A DNA stretch of 64,000 nt from Accumulibacter sp. (GCF_029255125.1 NZ_JAPUVR010000085.1:124001-188000), one strand, 5' to 3'. Positions 1 through 9,778 are shown, counted from the stretch's first letter. Made by a program: numbers and translations. The notes: a model not told the origin generated them from the letters alone.

Positions 1-1087
1 CGACGACGACGATCACCGAGAGGAGGAGCAGCCAGTTGATGTTCGGCACGTAGATCTGCCCCTTCTCGCGCTCCGAGGTGAATTTCACCTGGATGCGTGG
101 GCAATAGCCGAGCTGCATGGCCTGGCTGGTGAGCGAGAACGCACCGGAAATGACCGCCTGCGAGGCGATCACGGTGGCGGCGGTGGCCAGGACGACGAGC
201 GGAACGAGCAGCAGTTCGCTGGGCGCCAGCAGGAAGAAGGGATTCTCGATCGCTTTCGGATCGTGCAGCAGCAAGGCGCCCTGCCCGAGGTAGTTGAGAT
301 AGAGCAAGGGAAAGACGAAGGCGAACCAGGCCCATTTGATCGCCCGACGGCCGAAATGGCCCATGTCCGCGTAGAGCGCTTCGCCACCGGTGATCGCGAG
401 TACGACCGAACCCAGCGCCAGGAAGGCCAGACCCTGATTATCGACAAAAAACCTGATCGCATACCACGGATTGATCGCCGCCAGCACCTCCGGATATTGC
501 AACACATTCCACAGGCCGAGGACGCCCAGCGTGGCGAACCAGAGCATCATCACCGGTCCGAACAAGGCACCGACGGCGGCCGTTCCGTTGCGTTGGAAAA
601 AGAAGAGGAGTACCAGAATGGTGACGGTAATCGGCAGGATGTACGCCTTGAGCAGCGGCGTGATCACTTCGAGACCCTCGACCGCGCTGAGCACCGACAT
701 CGCCGGCGTGATCACGGCATCGCCGTAGAACAGGGCGGCGCCGAAAATCCCCAGCAATGAGAGCAGCCAGAGGACGCGCGGCGAGGCGTTCGCCGTACGC
801 AGCGCGAGTGCAGTCAGGGCCATGATGCCGCCCTCGCCTTTGTTGTCGGCGCGCGTGATCACCAGCACGTACTTCATCGACACGGTGATCGTCATCGCCC
901 AGAAAACCAGCGAGAGAATCCCGAGAACGTTGTCGGGCGTGACGGCCACCGGATGATGGCCGCCGAAGACCTCGCGCACGGTGTATAACGGGCTGGTTCC
1001 GATATCGCCGAAGACGACCCCCATCGCCGCCAGCGCGGTCGCCGCCAAGCCGGATTGCCCGCCGTGCGGCGCATTTTCTGCAGTCAT
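1..1087 (-). CDS. kup: Low-affinity potassium transporter Kup, C-terminus outside the window
   Basis: The minus-strand frame is open from an ATG at 1087 to the first base, giving the first 362 residues of a protein that is normally about 620-630 residues. Kup (TrkD) is an inner-membrane potassium/proton symporter. The family signature [10 protein letters not shown] lies at residues 27-36, and GEGGIMAL and GDAVITPA follow in the expected order among many hydrophobic segments. The last visible residues ([12 protein letters not shown]) match a conserved Kup loop before a membrane helix. A purine-rich ribosome site (GGGGGAGAGG) sits just before the ATG. Only the truncation by the window edge is seen; there is no frameshift. 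Confidence 0.95.
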   Translation of the reverse strand, partial: MTAENAPHGGQSGLAATALAAMGVVFGDIGTSPLYTVREVFGGHHPVAVTPDNVLGILSLVFWAMTITVSMKYVLVITRADNKGEGGIMALTALALRTANASPRVLWLLSLLGIFGAALFYGDAVITPAMSVLSAVEGLEVITPLLKAYILPITVTILVLLFFFQRNGTAAVGALFGPVMMLWFATLGVLGLWNVLQYPEVLAAINPWYAIRFFVDNQGLAFLALGSVVLAITGGEALYADMGHFGRRAIKWAWFAFVFPLLYLNYLGQGALLLHDPKAIENPFFLLAPSELLLVPLVVLATAATVIASQAVISGAFSLTSQAMQLGYCPRIQVKFTSEREKGQIYVPNINWLLLLSVIVVV

Positions 1088-1377
1088 TTTCCTCTCCCCC
1101 TTAGTGGATGACCAGTCTCCCGTCGCGCTGGGCGGACAAACGACGGCGCGACCGCCCCCCTCGCTGTGCAGCGCCGTCGCCAAAGGCCGCGCCGTCTGCC
1201 TGCTCTCGCCAGATTCCCTATTGCAGCGCAACACGAAACCGCGGCATTCTACACTGCGTAATGCCCGGTCGGAATCGACAAACGCATCTTTCGGCTCGAC
1301 TGCAGCGAGTCATTGCGAATTGTTTCAGGCTATTCTGCAGCGCCCGGCAGCACCCGTTTCGGCAAATGACCGAGTGC

Positions 1378-1383
1378 TATAAT
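1378..1383 (+). promoter_or_regulatory. Possible -10 element upstream of the CorA-like gene
   Basis: A perfect TATAAT lies 38 bases before the CorA-like start codon. The matching -35 position (CGTTTC) is poor, so this is only a candidate sigma-70 promoter. Confidence 0.35.
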
Positions 1384-1420
1384 TGTCTGTTTTTACACTT
1401 GGCGTCGGGAGGTCGCAATC

Positions 1421-2794
1421 ATGGGCGAAGAGAATAGGCAGCTTGTTCCAGGAATGCTCGAGAAGCGGATCGCCGACGTTCATCTGACCGAGGTGCGCTC
1501 GCTGCTGTCGCTGCAGAAGCTGGTCGAAGATCTGGTGCGCGAACAGACGACGCCCGACCAGGACGAAGTCGATGTCGAGCTGCAGCAGCAGTATCGCAAG
1601 GAACTGCGCCAGAAGCTGAAGATGATGCCGCCGCGAGAAATCGCCTACATCATCGAATCGCTCGAACCGAACGAGCGCCTGGTCGTCTGGAACGAAGTCA
1701 AGGAAGGCGCCGACCCGATCCTTGCCCTGCTGCCCGACGATGTGCTCGAGGAACTGATCGACGATAGCCACTATCGCAACGAGAGAACCGCGATCACCGC
1801 CTTCGAGCTGCGCGATGGCCGCCTGCGCCAGATTTCGGTCGAAAAGCCCGAGGATCTGGAAGGCGTCAAGCCGATCTGGGTCGACCTGATCGCCCCGACC
1901 AAGAAGATTCGTGCCTGGATCGGCAACCAGTTCGAAGTCGATCTGCCCGATCCCGGCGGCCTCACCGACCTCGAGGCGAGCGCGCGCTTCTATGTCGACG
2001 AAGAAGGCCATACTCATCTGCACTCCGACTTTCTGCTCGACACGCGCGATGAATCGCGCAACGTACCGGTTGCACTGATTCTGCAAAACGACGTGCTGTT
2101 CACCGTGCGCAGCGAAGAGCTGCCGGTCTTCCGTCTGCAGCGCGCCCGCGCGCGGACGCGCCCCGGGTATGTGAGCAGCGGCGGCGATGTCCTCCTCGAC
2201 CTGTATGCCGCCGATGTCGAGTACTCGGCGAACGCGCTCGAGGACGTCTACGCCGAGCTCGACCGCGTCGGCCGCCAGGTGCTGCGCTCGCACACCAGCG
2301 ACCAGGAGGCGTCGGCCATCCTGACCGCGATATCCGAAGCCGAGGATTTGAACGGCCGCACCCGCCGCAGCGTCCTCGATACGCGGCGTGCGCTGTCCTT
2401 TCTGATGCGCGGCAAGGTACTCTCCGAGGCGCAGCATGCCGACGTACGCGAGATCCTGCGCGACATCGAGTCGCTCGACGGGCACACCGCGTTCCTGTTC
2501 AACAAGATCAACTTCCTGATGGACGCCACCGACAGCGCGATCAACATCAACCAGAACAAGGACATCAAGCGGCTGACCGTACTCAGCGTCATCTTCATGC
2601 CGATCAACGTTCTCGCCGGTATGGGTGGAATGTCCGAGTTCTCGATGATGACGCAAGGGATTCCATGGCCGCTCGCCTATGCCGCGTTCACCATCGCGAT
2701 GATTGGTGTCGGTGCGCTCACCTTCTTCGGGCTGCGCTTCTTCGAAAAGCGCTCAGCGCACAGCCGCAAGCTGGAAAACCGGCGAACCGACTGA
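1421..2794 (+). CDS. CorA-family divalent cation channel with MgtE-N-like region
   Basis: Predicted inner-membrane Mg2+ or other divalent cation transporter of 457 residues, longer than classical CorA (about 320). Residues 65-115 resemble the MgtE intracellular N-domain (MPPREIAYIIESLEPNERL, then LLPDDVLEELIDD). The rest follows CorA: a long acidic and helical cytoplasmic domain, then two C-terminal membrane helices. The loop near residue 400 reads GMGGMSEF where classical CorA has GMN, so the selectivity-filter asparagine is absent. Ribosome site GGGAGG at 1407-1412. It is divergent from kup. The family call is firm; the ion is inferred. Confidence 0.85.
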   Translation: MGEENRQLVPGMLEKRIADVHLTEVRSLLSLQKLVEDLVREQTTPDQDEVDVELQQQYRKELRQKLKMMPPREIAYIIESLEPNERLVVWNEVKEGADPILALLPDDVLEELIDDSHYRNERTAITAFELRDGRLRQISVEKPEDLEGVKPIWVDLIAPTKKIRAWIGNQFEVDLPDPGGLTDLEASARFYVDEEGHTHLHSDFLLDTRDESRNVPVALILQNDVLFTVRSEELPVFRLQRARARTRPGYVSSGGDVLLDLYAADVEYSANALEDVYAELDRVGRQVLRSHTSDQEASAILTAISEAEDLNGRTRRSVLDTRRALSFLMRGKVLSEAQHADVREILRDIESLDGHTAFLFNKINFLMDATDSAININQNKDIKRLTVLSVIFMPINVLAGMGGMSEFSMMTQGIPWPLAYAAFTIAMIGVGALTFFGLRFFEKRSAHSRKLENRRTD

Positions 2795-2821
2795 TCGCGC
2801 CCGACATCGCCCCGCCGCCGC

Positions 2822-3811
2822 GTGAAGGAGCGCCAGTACATCGCCTGCCGACAGGCCGAATGGCAAGCCTGGGACGATTGGCTGGCCAGCCGTGGCAAAT
2901 GGAAGCCGACGAACAGCGCGCCGGCTGAGACGCTCGCTGCAGCCGACCTGCCGCACCGCTTTCGCCGCCTGTGCCACGACCTCTCGCTGGTCCGTGCGCG
3001 CAACTATTCGGCGGCAGTTGCCGACGATCTCCACCGGCGTGTCCTGGCGGCGCATCAGCGCATCTACGGTAGCGCGCGGCCCGGAGGAAGCGTCGTTCTC
3101 CGCTTCATCGCGCACGGATTTCCCGCCCTGGTCCGCCGCGAGTGGCGCGTCGTGCTCGCCGCCGCGCTGCTCCTCTTCGTTCCTCTGCTCGGCATGCTGA
3201 TAGCGGTTCAGATTTGGCCGGACGCTGCCTTCCTGCTCCTCTCGGCGGAAACGGTGGGCGAAATAGAGGAAATGTATTCGCCTGGCGCAGCCCATCTGGG
3301 CCGGCCGCGCGCAGCCGCCAGCGAGTGGGCGATGTGGGCCTTCTACATCGCCAACAACGTGCGCATCGATTTCCAGGCCTTTGCCGGCGGCATCGCATTT
3401 GGCCTGGGGACGATCTTCTACATGGTCTTCAATGGCTTGTACATCGGCGCGGTGGCCGGGCACCTGACCCAGATCGGCTTCGTCGAAACGTTCTGGGGCT
3501 TCGTTGCCGGGCATAGCGCCAGCGAGCTGACCGGCGCCACGCTCGCCGGCGCTGCCGGCCTGAAACTCGGTATGGCGCTCGTTGCACCCGGCCGCCGTAG
3601 CCGCCTGACCGCCTTGAAGGAAAGTGCTCAGATCGCCGCCGAGTTGCTCTGCGGCGCTGCCGCCTTGACGTTTCTGGCAGCCTTCATCGAGGCCTTCTGG
3701 TCACCGCGGACGGGCATCAACCTGACCGTCAAGCTGGTCGTCGGTACCGTCGGCTGGCTGCTCACCTGGGCCTATCTGCTGCTCGCCGGGCGGCGCTCCG
3801 ATGCGCCTTGA
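2822..3811 (+). CDS. SpoIIM-like (DUF95) membrane protein
   Basis: A 329-residue protein with a soluble N-terminal region of about 105 residues, then several hydrophobic segments (first near residues 108-130) typical of the stage II sporulation M family. In non-sporulating bacteria this family occurs beside MoxR ATPase operons, and its job there is unknown. The GTG start is chosen because the first residues (KERQYIACRQAEWQAWD) match the usual family N-terminus; there is no clear Shine-Dalgarno site. Its stop overlaps the next start by 11 bases, so it begins the six-gene MoxR operon. Confidence 0.85.
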   Translation: MKERQYIACRQAEWQAWDDWLASRGKWKPTNSAPAETLAAADLPHRFRRLCHDLSLVRARNYSAAVADDLHRRVLAAHQRIYGSARPGGSVVLRFIAHGFPALVRREWRVVLAAALLLFVPLLGMLIAVQIWPDAAFLLLSAETVGEIEEMYSPGAAHLGRPRAAASEWAMWAFYIANNVRIDFQAFAGGIAFGLGTIFYMVFNGLYIGAVAGHLTQIGFVETFWGFVAGHSASELTGATLAGAAGLKLGMALVAPGRRSRLTALKESAQIAAELLCGAAALTFLAAFIEAFWSPRTGINLTVKLVVGTVGWLLTWAYLLLAGRRSDAP

Positions 3812-5411
3812 GCAGATCGCGCTCCACCTGCGTCGGCGAACACCCTGGGAAGCGCTCGACCTTGGCCACGCCATGTTCCGCACCTGGAGCTGGCCGGCCT
3901 ATCGCGCCTGGCTGCTCACCTACTGGCTGGCTGGCCTCTGTATCCTGGCGCTGCTCTGGCCCTGGCCGCAGTACGCAGGGCTCGTCCTCTGGTGGCTGAA
4001 ACCGCTCTTCGATCGCGTGCTGCTGCACGTTTTCAGCCGCTCGCTGTTTGCCGCCGACGACCACCTGCGCGATCTGCCCGGTGAACTGCCGCGCCTGCTG
4101 CGCGGTCCTGGTGTCCTTTCCGGCCTCAGCTTGCGCCGTTTGAGCCTGGCGCGTTCCTTCCTGCTGCCCGTCTGGCAACTCGAGGAGCAGCAAGGCAGCG
4201 CGGCCCGCGCGCGCTTTCGATTGCTTTCGCGCCACTATCGCGGTTACGCTGCGTGGCTGACGTTCTTCTGCGCCAACATGTCTTCGCTGCTCACCTTTTC
4301 GCTGCTCATCGTGCTCGCTGCCCTGGCCCCGGGAGACTCGTCGGCGCTTGCCATCGAGCAGTGGTTCGGCAACGACCTGAGTCGTTCGCAGTATCTGATC
4401 GGCAACCTGGTCTATATGCTCGCCGAAAGCATCGTCGAACCGCTCTACGTCGCCTCCGGCTTCTCGCTCTATCTGAACCGGCGCAGCGAGCTGGAGGCCT
4501 GGGATATCGAGCTCGGCCTGCGCCGACTGGCCGAGCGCACCGCGCCGCCGAAAGCGGAGAAGCCGCTGAGCGGCCAGGTGGGAGCCTTGCTCGCCCTGCT
4601 CGTGCTCTGCTCGGCAGCCGCCTGGCCGACGCCGGGGCTGGCAGCCGAAGACGCCAGGCCGACCGCCGGGGAAACTGTCGTCCAGTGTCCGGCGCCCGAT
4701 GACGACTCCGCCGCCGACGACGATACCGACGCAGCGGTCGACCGCCTTCCGGCGAGCGGGCACGCGGCGCCAGAAAAGCAAACGGCAGCCCGGCAGTCGA
4801 TCGACGCGGTTCTCGCCGATCCAGTCTTCGGCCAAGTCCGCGAGGACTGGAGGTGGCGTTGGCGCGCCGACCCGGCAGCGCCGAGCGACGCCGGGTCGCC
4901 CGGCCTGCGCGCGCTGGTCGCGGTGCTCGAGCAGATCGCCCAACTGGTGCGTAGTCTCCTGCCGTTCGCTGCCGGGGTAGCGCTCGCCGTCCTGATCTAC
5001 GTCCTCGTTCGCTATCGACCGCAACGGCCATCGACCGCGCGTGCGGCAGGTCCGGCAGCTCCGCTCGGTTTCGACCTCGACCCGGCGACGCTCCCGGCTG
5101 ATCCGGCAGCCGCCGCGCGCAGCGCTCTCGCCGCCGGCAAGCCCAGCCTGGCGCTCAGCCTGCTTTACCGGGGCGCCATCGTCGCCCTGAGCCAGCGACA
5201 CGGCGTAAGCTTTCTTGCCGCCGATACCGAGGACGACTGCTTGCGGCGGATCGCCGGACGTCTTGACGGCAATGGCGAACACTTCTTCGGCGAGATCGTC
5301 GAGGCTTGGCGACGCATCGCGTATGCTCAGCAGTTGCCCTCGGCCGACCAGGTCGAACGTCTGATCGGCGGCTGGCAAGCGTCATTCGGCAGGCACAGTG
5401 GATCGCCATGA
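3801..5411 (+). CDS. DUF4129 domain membrane protein
   Basis: A 536-residue multi-pass protein. The N-terminal half has several hydrophobic helices (residues about 32-60 and 150-175) and an aromatic, arginine-rich cytoplasmic part. A helix near residues 385-410 precedes the C-terminal DUF4129 region (about 440-515; ALSLLYRGAIVALSQ). DUF4129 proteins are standard partners of MoxR/DUF58 genes; their molecular role is not established. The ATG lies inside the end of the SpoIIM-like gene and the TGA overlaps the next ATG, implying translational coupling on both sides. Confidence 0.82.
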   Translation: MRLEQIALHLRRRTPWEALDLGHAMFRTWSWPAYRAWLLTYWLAGLCILALLWPWPQYAGLVLWWLKPLFDRVLLHVFSRSLFAADDHLRDLPGELPRLLRGPGVLSGLSLRRLSLARSFLLPVWQLEEQQGSAARARFRLLSRHYRGYAAWLTFFCANMSSLLTFSLLIVLAALAPGDSSALAIEQWFGNDLSRSQYLIGNLVYMLAESIVEPLYVASGFSLYLNRRSELEAWDIELGLRRLAERTAPPKAEKPLSGQVGALLALLVLCSAAAWPTPGLAAEDARPTAGETVVQCPAPDDDSAADDDTDAAVDRLPASGHAAPEKQTAARQSIDAVLADPVFGQVREDWRWRWRADPAAPSDAGSPGLRALVAVLEQIAQLVRSLLPFAAGVALAVLIYVLVRYRPQRPSTARAAGPAAPLGFDLDPATLPADPAAAARSALAAGKPSLALSLLYRGAIVALSQRHGVSFLAADTEDDCLRRIAGRLDGNGEHFFGEIVEAWRRIAYAQQLPSADQVERLIGGWQASFGRHSGSP

Positions 5412-6538
5412 AGCAGCGCGCGCTTTATGCCGGGCTTCTACTTTGCGCTGTGCTCGGCCTCGCCGGCTTCTGGCTGCTCAGCCACCTGGAGCGCGTGCCG
5501 GTCGTACAGCGCGAGCCCCCGCAAGACGAAGCCAGGCGAAACCCCTACCTGGCGCTCGAGCGCTTCACCGAGCGCCAGGGTGGCCGCTTGGCGCGTTCTT
5601 CCGACGCCCGCGTGCTCGCACGTCTGCCGCCCGCAGGCACGCTGTTCCTTGACCGCCAGCGGCCGCAATTCCTGTCGACCGCGCGCCTGCAAGAACTGCT
5701 CGACTGGGTGGCGAACGGCGGCTATCTGATCGCCGTCGCCGAGCTGCCCGGGGTTGCCGACCCCTTGCTCGACAGCCTCGGCATCAGCCGGTCCGCACGC
5801 CTAGCGCGCTCACGTAAGCCAGCAGGTGTGCTCGAGGTGGCCCTGCCCGGCGCCGACCGAACGTTGCGCGTCGATCTTGCCGAAACCATGCTCCGACCAG
5901 GCGTGCGGCAGCCCGACTGGGCCGCCGGACGGCGCGCGAGCGCCGCGCAGATCCTCCATTTCAGCGTCGGTCGCGGGCATCTCACGGTGGCCGTGGACCT
6001 CGACCAGCAGTTGAGCAACGCGCGAATCGGTGACAACGACCACGCCGAACTCTACTGGTCACTGCTCGAACGATACGACCGTTCGCCGCAGCCGCAGGTC
6101 CTCCTGCTCTCCCGCCTGCGCATGCCGACGCTCTTTGCCTGGCTGTGGGAGGTCGCCTGGGCGGCATGCCTGTCGGCCGGCGCGCTGCTCGGGCTCTGGG
6201 TGTGGCGTGTAGTCCCGCGCTTCGGCAACATCCGGCCGGATGCACCGCCCGGGCGGCGCGAACTGCGCGAGCATCTGGCCGCGATTGGCCGCTATCTGTG
6301 GCGCTCAGGTGGCCTCAGCGCGCTGCTAGCGCCGGCCCGCGAGCGTTTTCAGCGCCGTTTGCAGGTGCGCCAGCCGGCAATTGCTGCCTTGCCACCCGAG
6401 GCGCGCGCGGTCGCCCTCGGCGCGCTCAGCCACCGCCCAGCCGCCGCGATCGCCGCCGCGCTCGCCGGCCAGGCCGACAACCCACGCACCTTCACTGCGG
6501 CGCTGCGCCTGCTGCGCAATCTTGAACGCGACCTGTGA
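5408..6538 (+). CDS. DUF4350 domain membrane protein
   Basis: A 376-residue protein with an N-terminal membrane helix (residues about 6-22), an extracytoplasmic DUF4350-type region resembling the GATase-like fold of this family (LDWVANGGYLIAVAELPG), a second helix near residues 240-262 and a basic cytoplasmic tail. The start ATG at 5408 overlaps the preceding TGA (ATGA), which fixes it better than the longer in-frame option at 5306. It is the third gene of the MoxR operon. Function unknown; family members accompany MoxR and DUF58 proteins in many bacteria. Confidence 0.82.
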   Translation: MKQRALYAGLLLCAVLGLAGFWLLSHLERVPVVQREPPQDEARRNPYLALERFTERQGGRLARSSDARVLARLPPAGTLFLDRQRPQFLSTARLQELLDWVANGGYLIAVAELPGVADPLLDSLGISRSARLARSRKPAGVLEVALPGADRTLRVDLAETMLRPGVRQPDWAAGRRASAAQILHFSVGRGHLTVAVDLDQQLSNARIGDNDHAELYWSLLERYDRSPQPQVLLLSRLRMPTLFAWLWEVAWAACLSAGALLGLWVWRVVPRFGNIRPDAPPGRRELREHLAAIGRYLWRSGGLSALLAPARERFQRRLQVRQPAIAALPPEARAVALGALSHRPAAAIAAALAGQADNPRTFTAALRLLRNLERDL

Positions 6539-6546
6539 GAGCCGAA

Positions 6547-7539
6547 ATGAACGACGCCATCCTCCCCACCCTTCCGGACGAGAAACTGCGCCAGGCTAGG
6601 CAAATCGCCGATGCGCTGCGCAGCGAGATCGGCAAGGCGATCATCGGCCAGCAAGCGGTTGTCGACGAGGTCCTGATCGGGCTGCTGGCCGATGCGCACG
6701 TACTGATCGAGGGCGTCCCCGGCCTCGGCAAGACACTGCTGGTCAAGGCGCTGGCACGAACCTTCAACGGCCAGACGCGACGCATTCAGTTTACTCCCGA
6801 CCTGATGCCCTCGGACGTCGTCGGACACACCGTGTTCGATGCGGCGAGCGGCCGTTTCGTGACGCGCCAGGGACCGGTCTTCACCAACCTGCTCCTCGCC
6901 GATGAAATCAACCGCGCGCCAGCCAAGACGCAGTCGGCCTTGCTCGAGGCCATGCAGGAAAAGCAAGTGACGCTGGAAGGCAATACCTCGCCTTTGCCAC
7001 GCCCGTTCATGGTGCTTGCCACGCAGAACCCGATCGAACAGGAGGGGACGTACCCGCTGCCAGACGCCCAGCTCGACCGCTTTCTGTTCAAGATCCGCAT
7101 CGATTACCCGAGTGAAAGCGAAGAGATCGCGCTGACTCGACAAGTGACCAGCGCCCGCACCGGGGCCGATCTCGACGTTGAGCCGGTGGCAAGCTTGCTC
7201 CAGCCGGCGACCGTGCTCGCCCTCCAGCAATGGGCCGCGCACGTCGTGCTCGACGAACGCGTGATCGCTTATGCCGTGGCCATCGTGCGCGCCAGCCGCG
7301 CAGCCCCCGGATTCGCCAGCGGCGCCGGTTCGCGCGGCCCGCTCGCGCTCGTTCGCGGGGCGCGCGCGCGCGCGCTGATGGCCGGACGCGGCTTTGCCAC
7401 TCCCGACGATGTCAAGGCGGTGGCCCTGCCTGCCCTGCGCCACCGCGTGACACCGGCGGCGGAAGCCGAAATCGAAGGGCTCGCGGCCGACGATCTGCTG
7501 CGCGCCCTGCTCGAACGTGTGCCGGCACCGCGCCTGTAG
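6547..7539 (+). CDS. MoxR-family AAA+ ATPase
   Basis: A 330-residue AAA+ ATPase of the MoxR class, thought to remodel or activate VWA/DUF58 partners. Walker A GVPGLGKT is at residues 56-63 and Walker B LLADEINRAPAK near 115-126; sensor-type ATQNPIEQEG and the lid LPDAQLDRF follow in order, all intact. The ATG at 6547 is preceded by GAGAG; a GTG at 6535 overlapping the upstream stop is an alternative giving four more residues. It is the catalytic centre of the six-gene operon, and the next gene starts one base after its stop. Confidence 0.95.
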   Translation: MNDAILPTLPDEKLRQARQIADALRSEIGKAIIGQQAVVDEVLIGLLADAHVLIEGVPGLGKTLLVKALARTFNGQTRRIQFTPDLMPSDVVGHTVFDAASGRFVTRQGPVFTNLLLADEINRAPAKTQSALLEAMQEKQVTLEGNTSPLPRPFMVLATQNPIEQEGTYPLPDAQLDRFLFKIRIDYPSESEEIALTRQVTSARTGADLDVEPVASLLQPATVLALQQWAAHVVLDERVIAYAVAIVRASRAAPGFASGAGSRGPLALVRGARARALMAGRGFATPDDVKAVALPALRHRVTPAAEAEIEGLAADDLLRALLERVPAPRL

Positions 7540-8850
7540 ATGCTGCTGCCTGCGCGCCGGCTGCTCTTCGCCGCCCTTGTCTGTCTGCTGATCGGCGTCG
7601 CTGCAGCGGCGAGCACCCGTCTCGCCGAGATCTGGCAGGCGACCGCGGCGGCCGCGGTAACCATCGCCACGGTGGACGCCGTGCTCGCCCGCCGTCAGCG
7701 CGGGCGGCTCAGCGCGCAGCGCGAGTTCGCACGCGCGATGCCGGTTGGCACCTGGCAGACGGTTGAACTCCACCTGCGGCTGAGCACCGGCCGCCTCACC
7801 GGCTGGCTGGAGGACGGCCATCCGCCGGCTTTCGCCAGCGCCGGCCTGCCGCTGTCGTTCTCCCTCGAGGCAAGCCGAAATCTGCGCGTGGCATACCGGA
7901 TCGCCGTCAGTCAGCGCGGCCGGCACGCCTTTTCCGGGCTTACGCTACGCGCCACCTCGCCCTTGGGTTTCTGGTTGGTCCAGGAAACCGTCCCGCTTGT
8001 TGACGAACTGCGCGTCTATCCCAATTTCGCCCGCATCGCCCACTACAGCTTGCTGGCGACCGACCACCGCCTATCGCAAATCGGCATCCTGCAGCGCCGC
8101 CGACGCGGCGAGGGCATGGAGTTCCATCAGTTGCGCGACTACCGGCAGGACGACTCGCCACGCCGCATCGACTGGCCTGCAAGTGCGCGTTGCGGCCGCC
8201 TGATCGCGCGCGAGTACCAGGACGAACGCGATCAACAGATCGTCTTCCTGCTCGACTGCGGTGCGCGCATGCGCGCGCACGACGGCGATCTGTCGCACTT
8301 CGACCACACGCTGAATGCCTTGCTGCTGCTCGCTTACGTCGCGCTGCGCCAGGGTGACGCCGTCGGTCTGGCGACCTTCGGCCACGCGCAGCCGCGCGTA
8401 TTGCTGCCGAGCAAGTCGCTGGCGACGCTGAAAAAGCTGCTGAACGCGGTGTACGACCTCGAGCCGACGCTGCAGGTCCCCGACTATCTGGCCGCCGGCG
8501 AAATCCTCACGCGCCATCTGCGCAAGCGTGCGCTCGTCGTCCTGCTTACCAACCTGCGCGATGAAGACGACGATACGCTGCTGCCCGCCGTCCACTACCT
8601 GCGACAACGTCATGCGCTCACGCTGGCCAGCTTGCGCGAGCCCGTGCTCGACGAGGTTGTCGAGGCACCGGTGACCGATTTCGACGCCGCCCTGCTGCGC
8701 GGCGCCGGCCTCGAGTATCTGCAGGCGCGGCAGCGTCAGTTGGCGCTGCTCCGCCGCAACGGCCTGCACATTCTCGATGTCAGTCCGCGCGAACTGCCGG
8801 TTGCCCTGATCAACCATTACTGGGCCAGAAAGCGTGCCGGCGAGTTATAG
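7540..8850 (+). CDS. DUF58 domain protein (VWA-like)
   Basis: A 436-residue protein starting directly after the MoxR stop. Two N-terminal hydrophobic stretches (residues about 7-45) anchor it to the membrane. The DUF58 hallmark GMEFHQLRDYRQDDSPRRIDW lies near residues 191-211 and a VWA-like strand (IVFLLDCGARM) follows near 230. The metal-site motif, normally DxSxS, reads DCGAR here, so the MIDAS site looks degenerate. DUF58 proteins are the usual VWA-type partner of MoxR, so this pair probably acts together at the inner membrane; that is inference from gene order. Confidence 0.9.
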   Translation: MLLPARRLLFAALVCLLIGVAAAASTRLAEIWQATAAAAVTIATVDAVLARRQRGRLSAQREFARAMPVGTWQTVELHLRLSTGRLTGWLEDGHPPAFASAGLPLSFSLEASRNLRVAYRIAVSQRGRHAFSGLTLRATSPLGFWLVQETVPLVDELRVYPNFARIAHYSLLATDHRLSQIGILQRRRRGEGMEFHQLRDYRQDDSPRRIDWPASARCGRLIAREYQDERDQQIVFLLDCGARMRAHDGDLSHFDHTLNALLLLAYVALRQGDAVGLATFGHAQPRVLLPSKSLATLKKLLNAVYDLEPTLQVPDYLAAGEILTRHLRKRALVVLLTNLRDEDDDTLLPAVHYLRQRHALTLASLREPVLDEVVEAPVTDFDAALLRGAGLEYLQARQRQLALLRRNGLHILDVSPRELPVALINHYWARKRAGEL

Positions 8851-9049
8851 TGTGCGCTGCACGCCGAACCAAAGCGCGGCGGCGCGTCCCGACTCCACCA
8901 GGCGACGATGGACACCGTGTGGCTAACGCGATGACTGACAGCGACCATCGATGCAATACGCCGCTCTTGCGCGCTGGCGACCCGGCGACCCGGCCGTCAT
9001 CCGGCGCCTCGCTACACGCCGCCGGCGGCATGCGCATCCGGCTCGAACG

Positions 9050-9778
9050 ATGAACGCCCATCAAGAACGACTGGACACGCTGTGCACGATCGCCACACCC
9101 GAGGCGTGCCAGATCGACCTGCGGGTTGCCGGGCCCGTCTCGCGTGCACGCGCCTGGTTCATCGATTTCTTCATCCGCTTCGCCGTCTGGCTGGCACTGG
9201 TGGTCGCCGCAAACTCGGTCGGCGACCTCGGGGTCGGACTGATGCTGCTTGGCGCGTTCGCCCTCGAATGGTTCTACCCGATCATCTTCGAGGTCTACCG
9301 GCATGGGCAGACGCCCGGCAAGCAGGCCTGCGGTTTGACCGTGGTGCATGACGACGGCCGCCCGCTGGGTTGGCGCGGCGCCTTCCTGCGGAACACGCTG
9401 CGCGCGGTCGATTTTCTCCCGCTCGGCTACGCCCTGGGCTTCGTTGCCAGCCTGCTCAATCCCTACGGAAAACGGCTCGGCGACCTGGCCGCCGGAACGC
9501 TGGTCGTCTATGTGGAAACGCGGGTGTCGCGCGATCTCAGCACGGACGATGGCCTGGGCAGCGAAGCGCCGCCTTTCGCCCTGACCCGCGACGAGCAGAT
9601 CGCGATCATCGAGTTTACCCGGCGGGCTGGCACCCTGACGCGCGAACGGACAGCGGAAGTTGCCGCCGCCGCCGGCCCGCTGACCGCTGGCCTGGACGGT
9701 GCCGCCGCCGAGCAACGCTTGCGCCGCATTGGCAACTTTCTGCTGGGCGGACATCGCGCCACTTCGTCCCGCCAATAG
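9050..9778 (+). CDS. RDD family membrane protein
   Basis: A 242-residue protein with the RDD-domain pattern: an Arg-containing entry to helix 1 (SRARAWFIDFFIRF), further hydrophobic segments, GKQACGLTVV and the final acidic motif GDLAAGTLVVYVET. The C-terminal tail of about 85 residues is soluble. It lies 199 bases after DUF58, so it is less tightly coupled than the five genes before it. RDD proteins often accompany SpoIIM-like and MoxR genes; function is not established, although some have been linked to ion transport. I chose the ATG at 9050 over an in-frame start at 8951 because the extra 33 residues are arginine-rich and unlike the family. Confidence 0.88.
   Translation: MNAHQERLDTLCTIATPEACQIDLRVAGPVSRARAWFIDFFIRFAVWLALVVAANSVGDLGVGLMLLGAFALEWFYPIIFEVYRHGQTPGKQACGLTVVHDDGRPLGWRGAFLRNTLRAVDFLPLGYALGFVASLLNPYGKRLGDLAAGTLVVYVETRVSRDLSTDDGLGSEAPPFALTRDEQIAIIEFTRRAGTLTRERTAEVAAAAGPLTAGLDGAAAEQRLRRIGNFLLGGHRATSSRQ

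Noticed and set aside
3762..5378. 538-residue minus-strand frame
   Set aside because: It is antisense to the DUF4129 gene, whose product has clear membrane helices and overlaps its neighbours. The frame shows high Arg/Gln content typical of a shadow in GC-rich DNA.
6349..7926. 525-residue minus-strand frame
   Set aside because: Antisense to the MoxR ATPase and DUF58 genes, which have full motifs.
8850..9053. 67-residue frame between DUF58 and RDD genes
   Set aside because: Arginine and proline-rich, no ribosome site and no family pattern; treated as a spacer.
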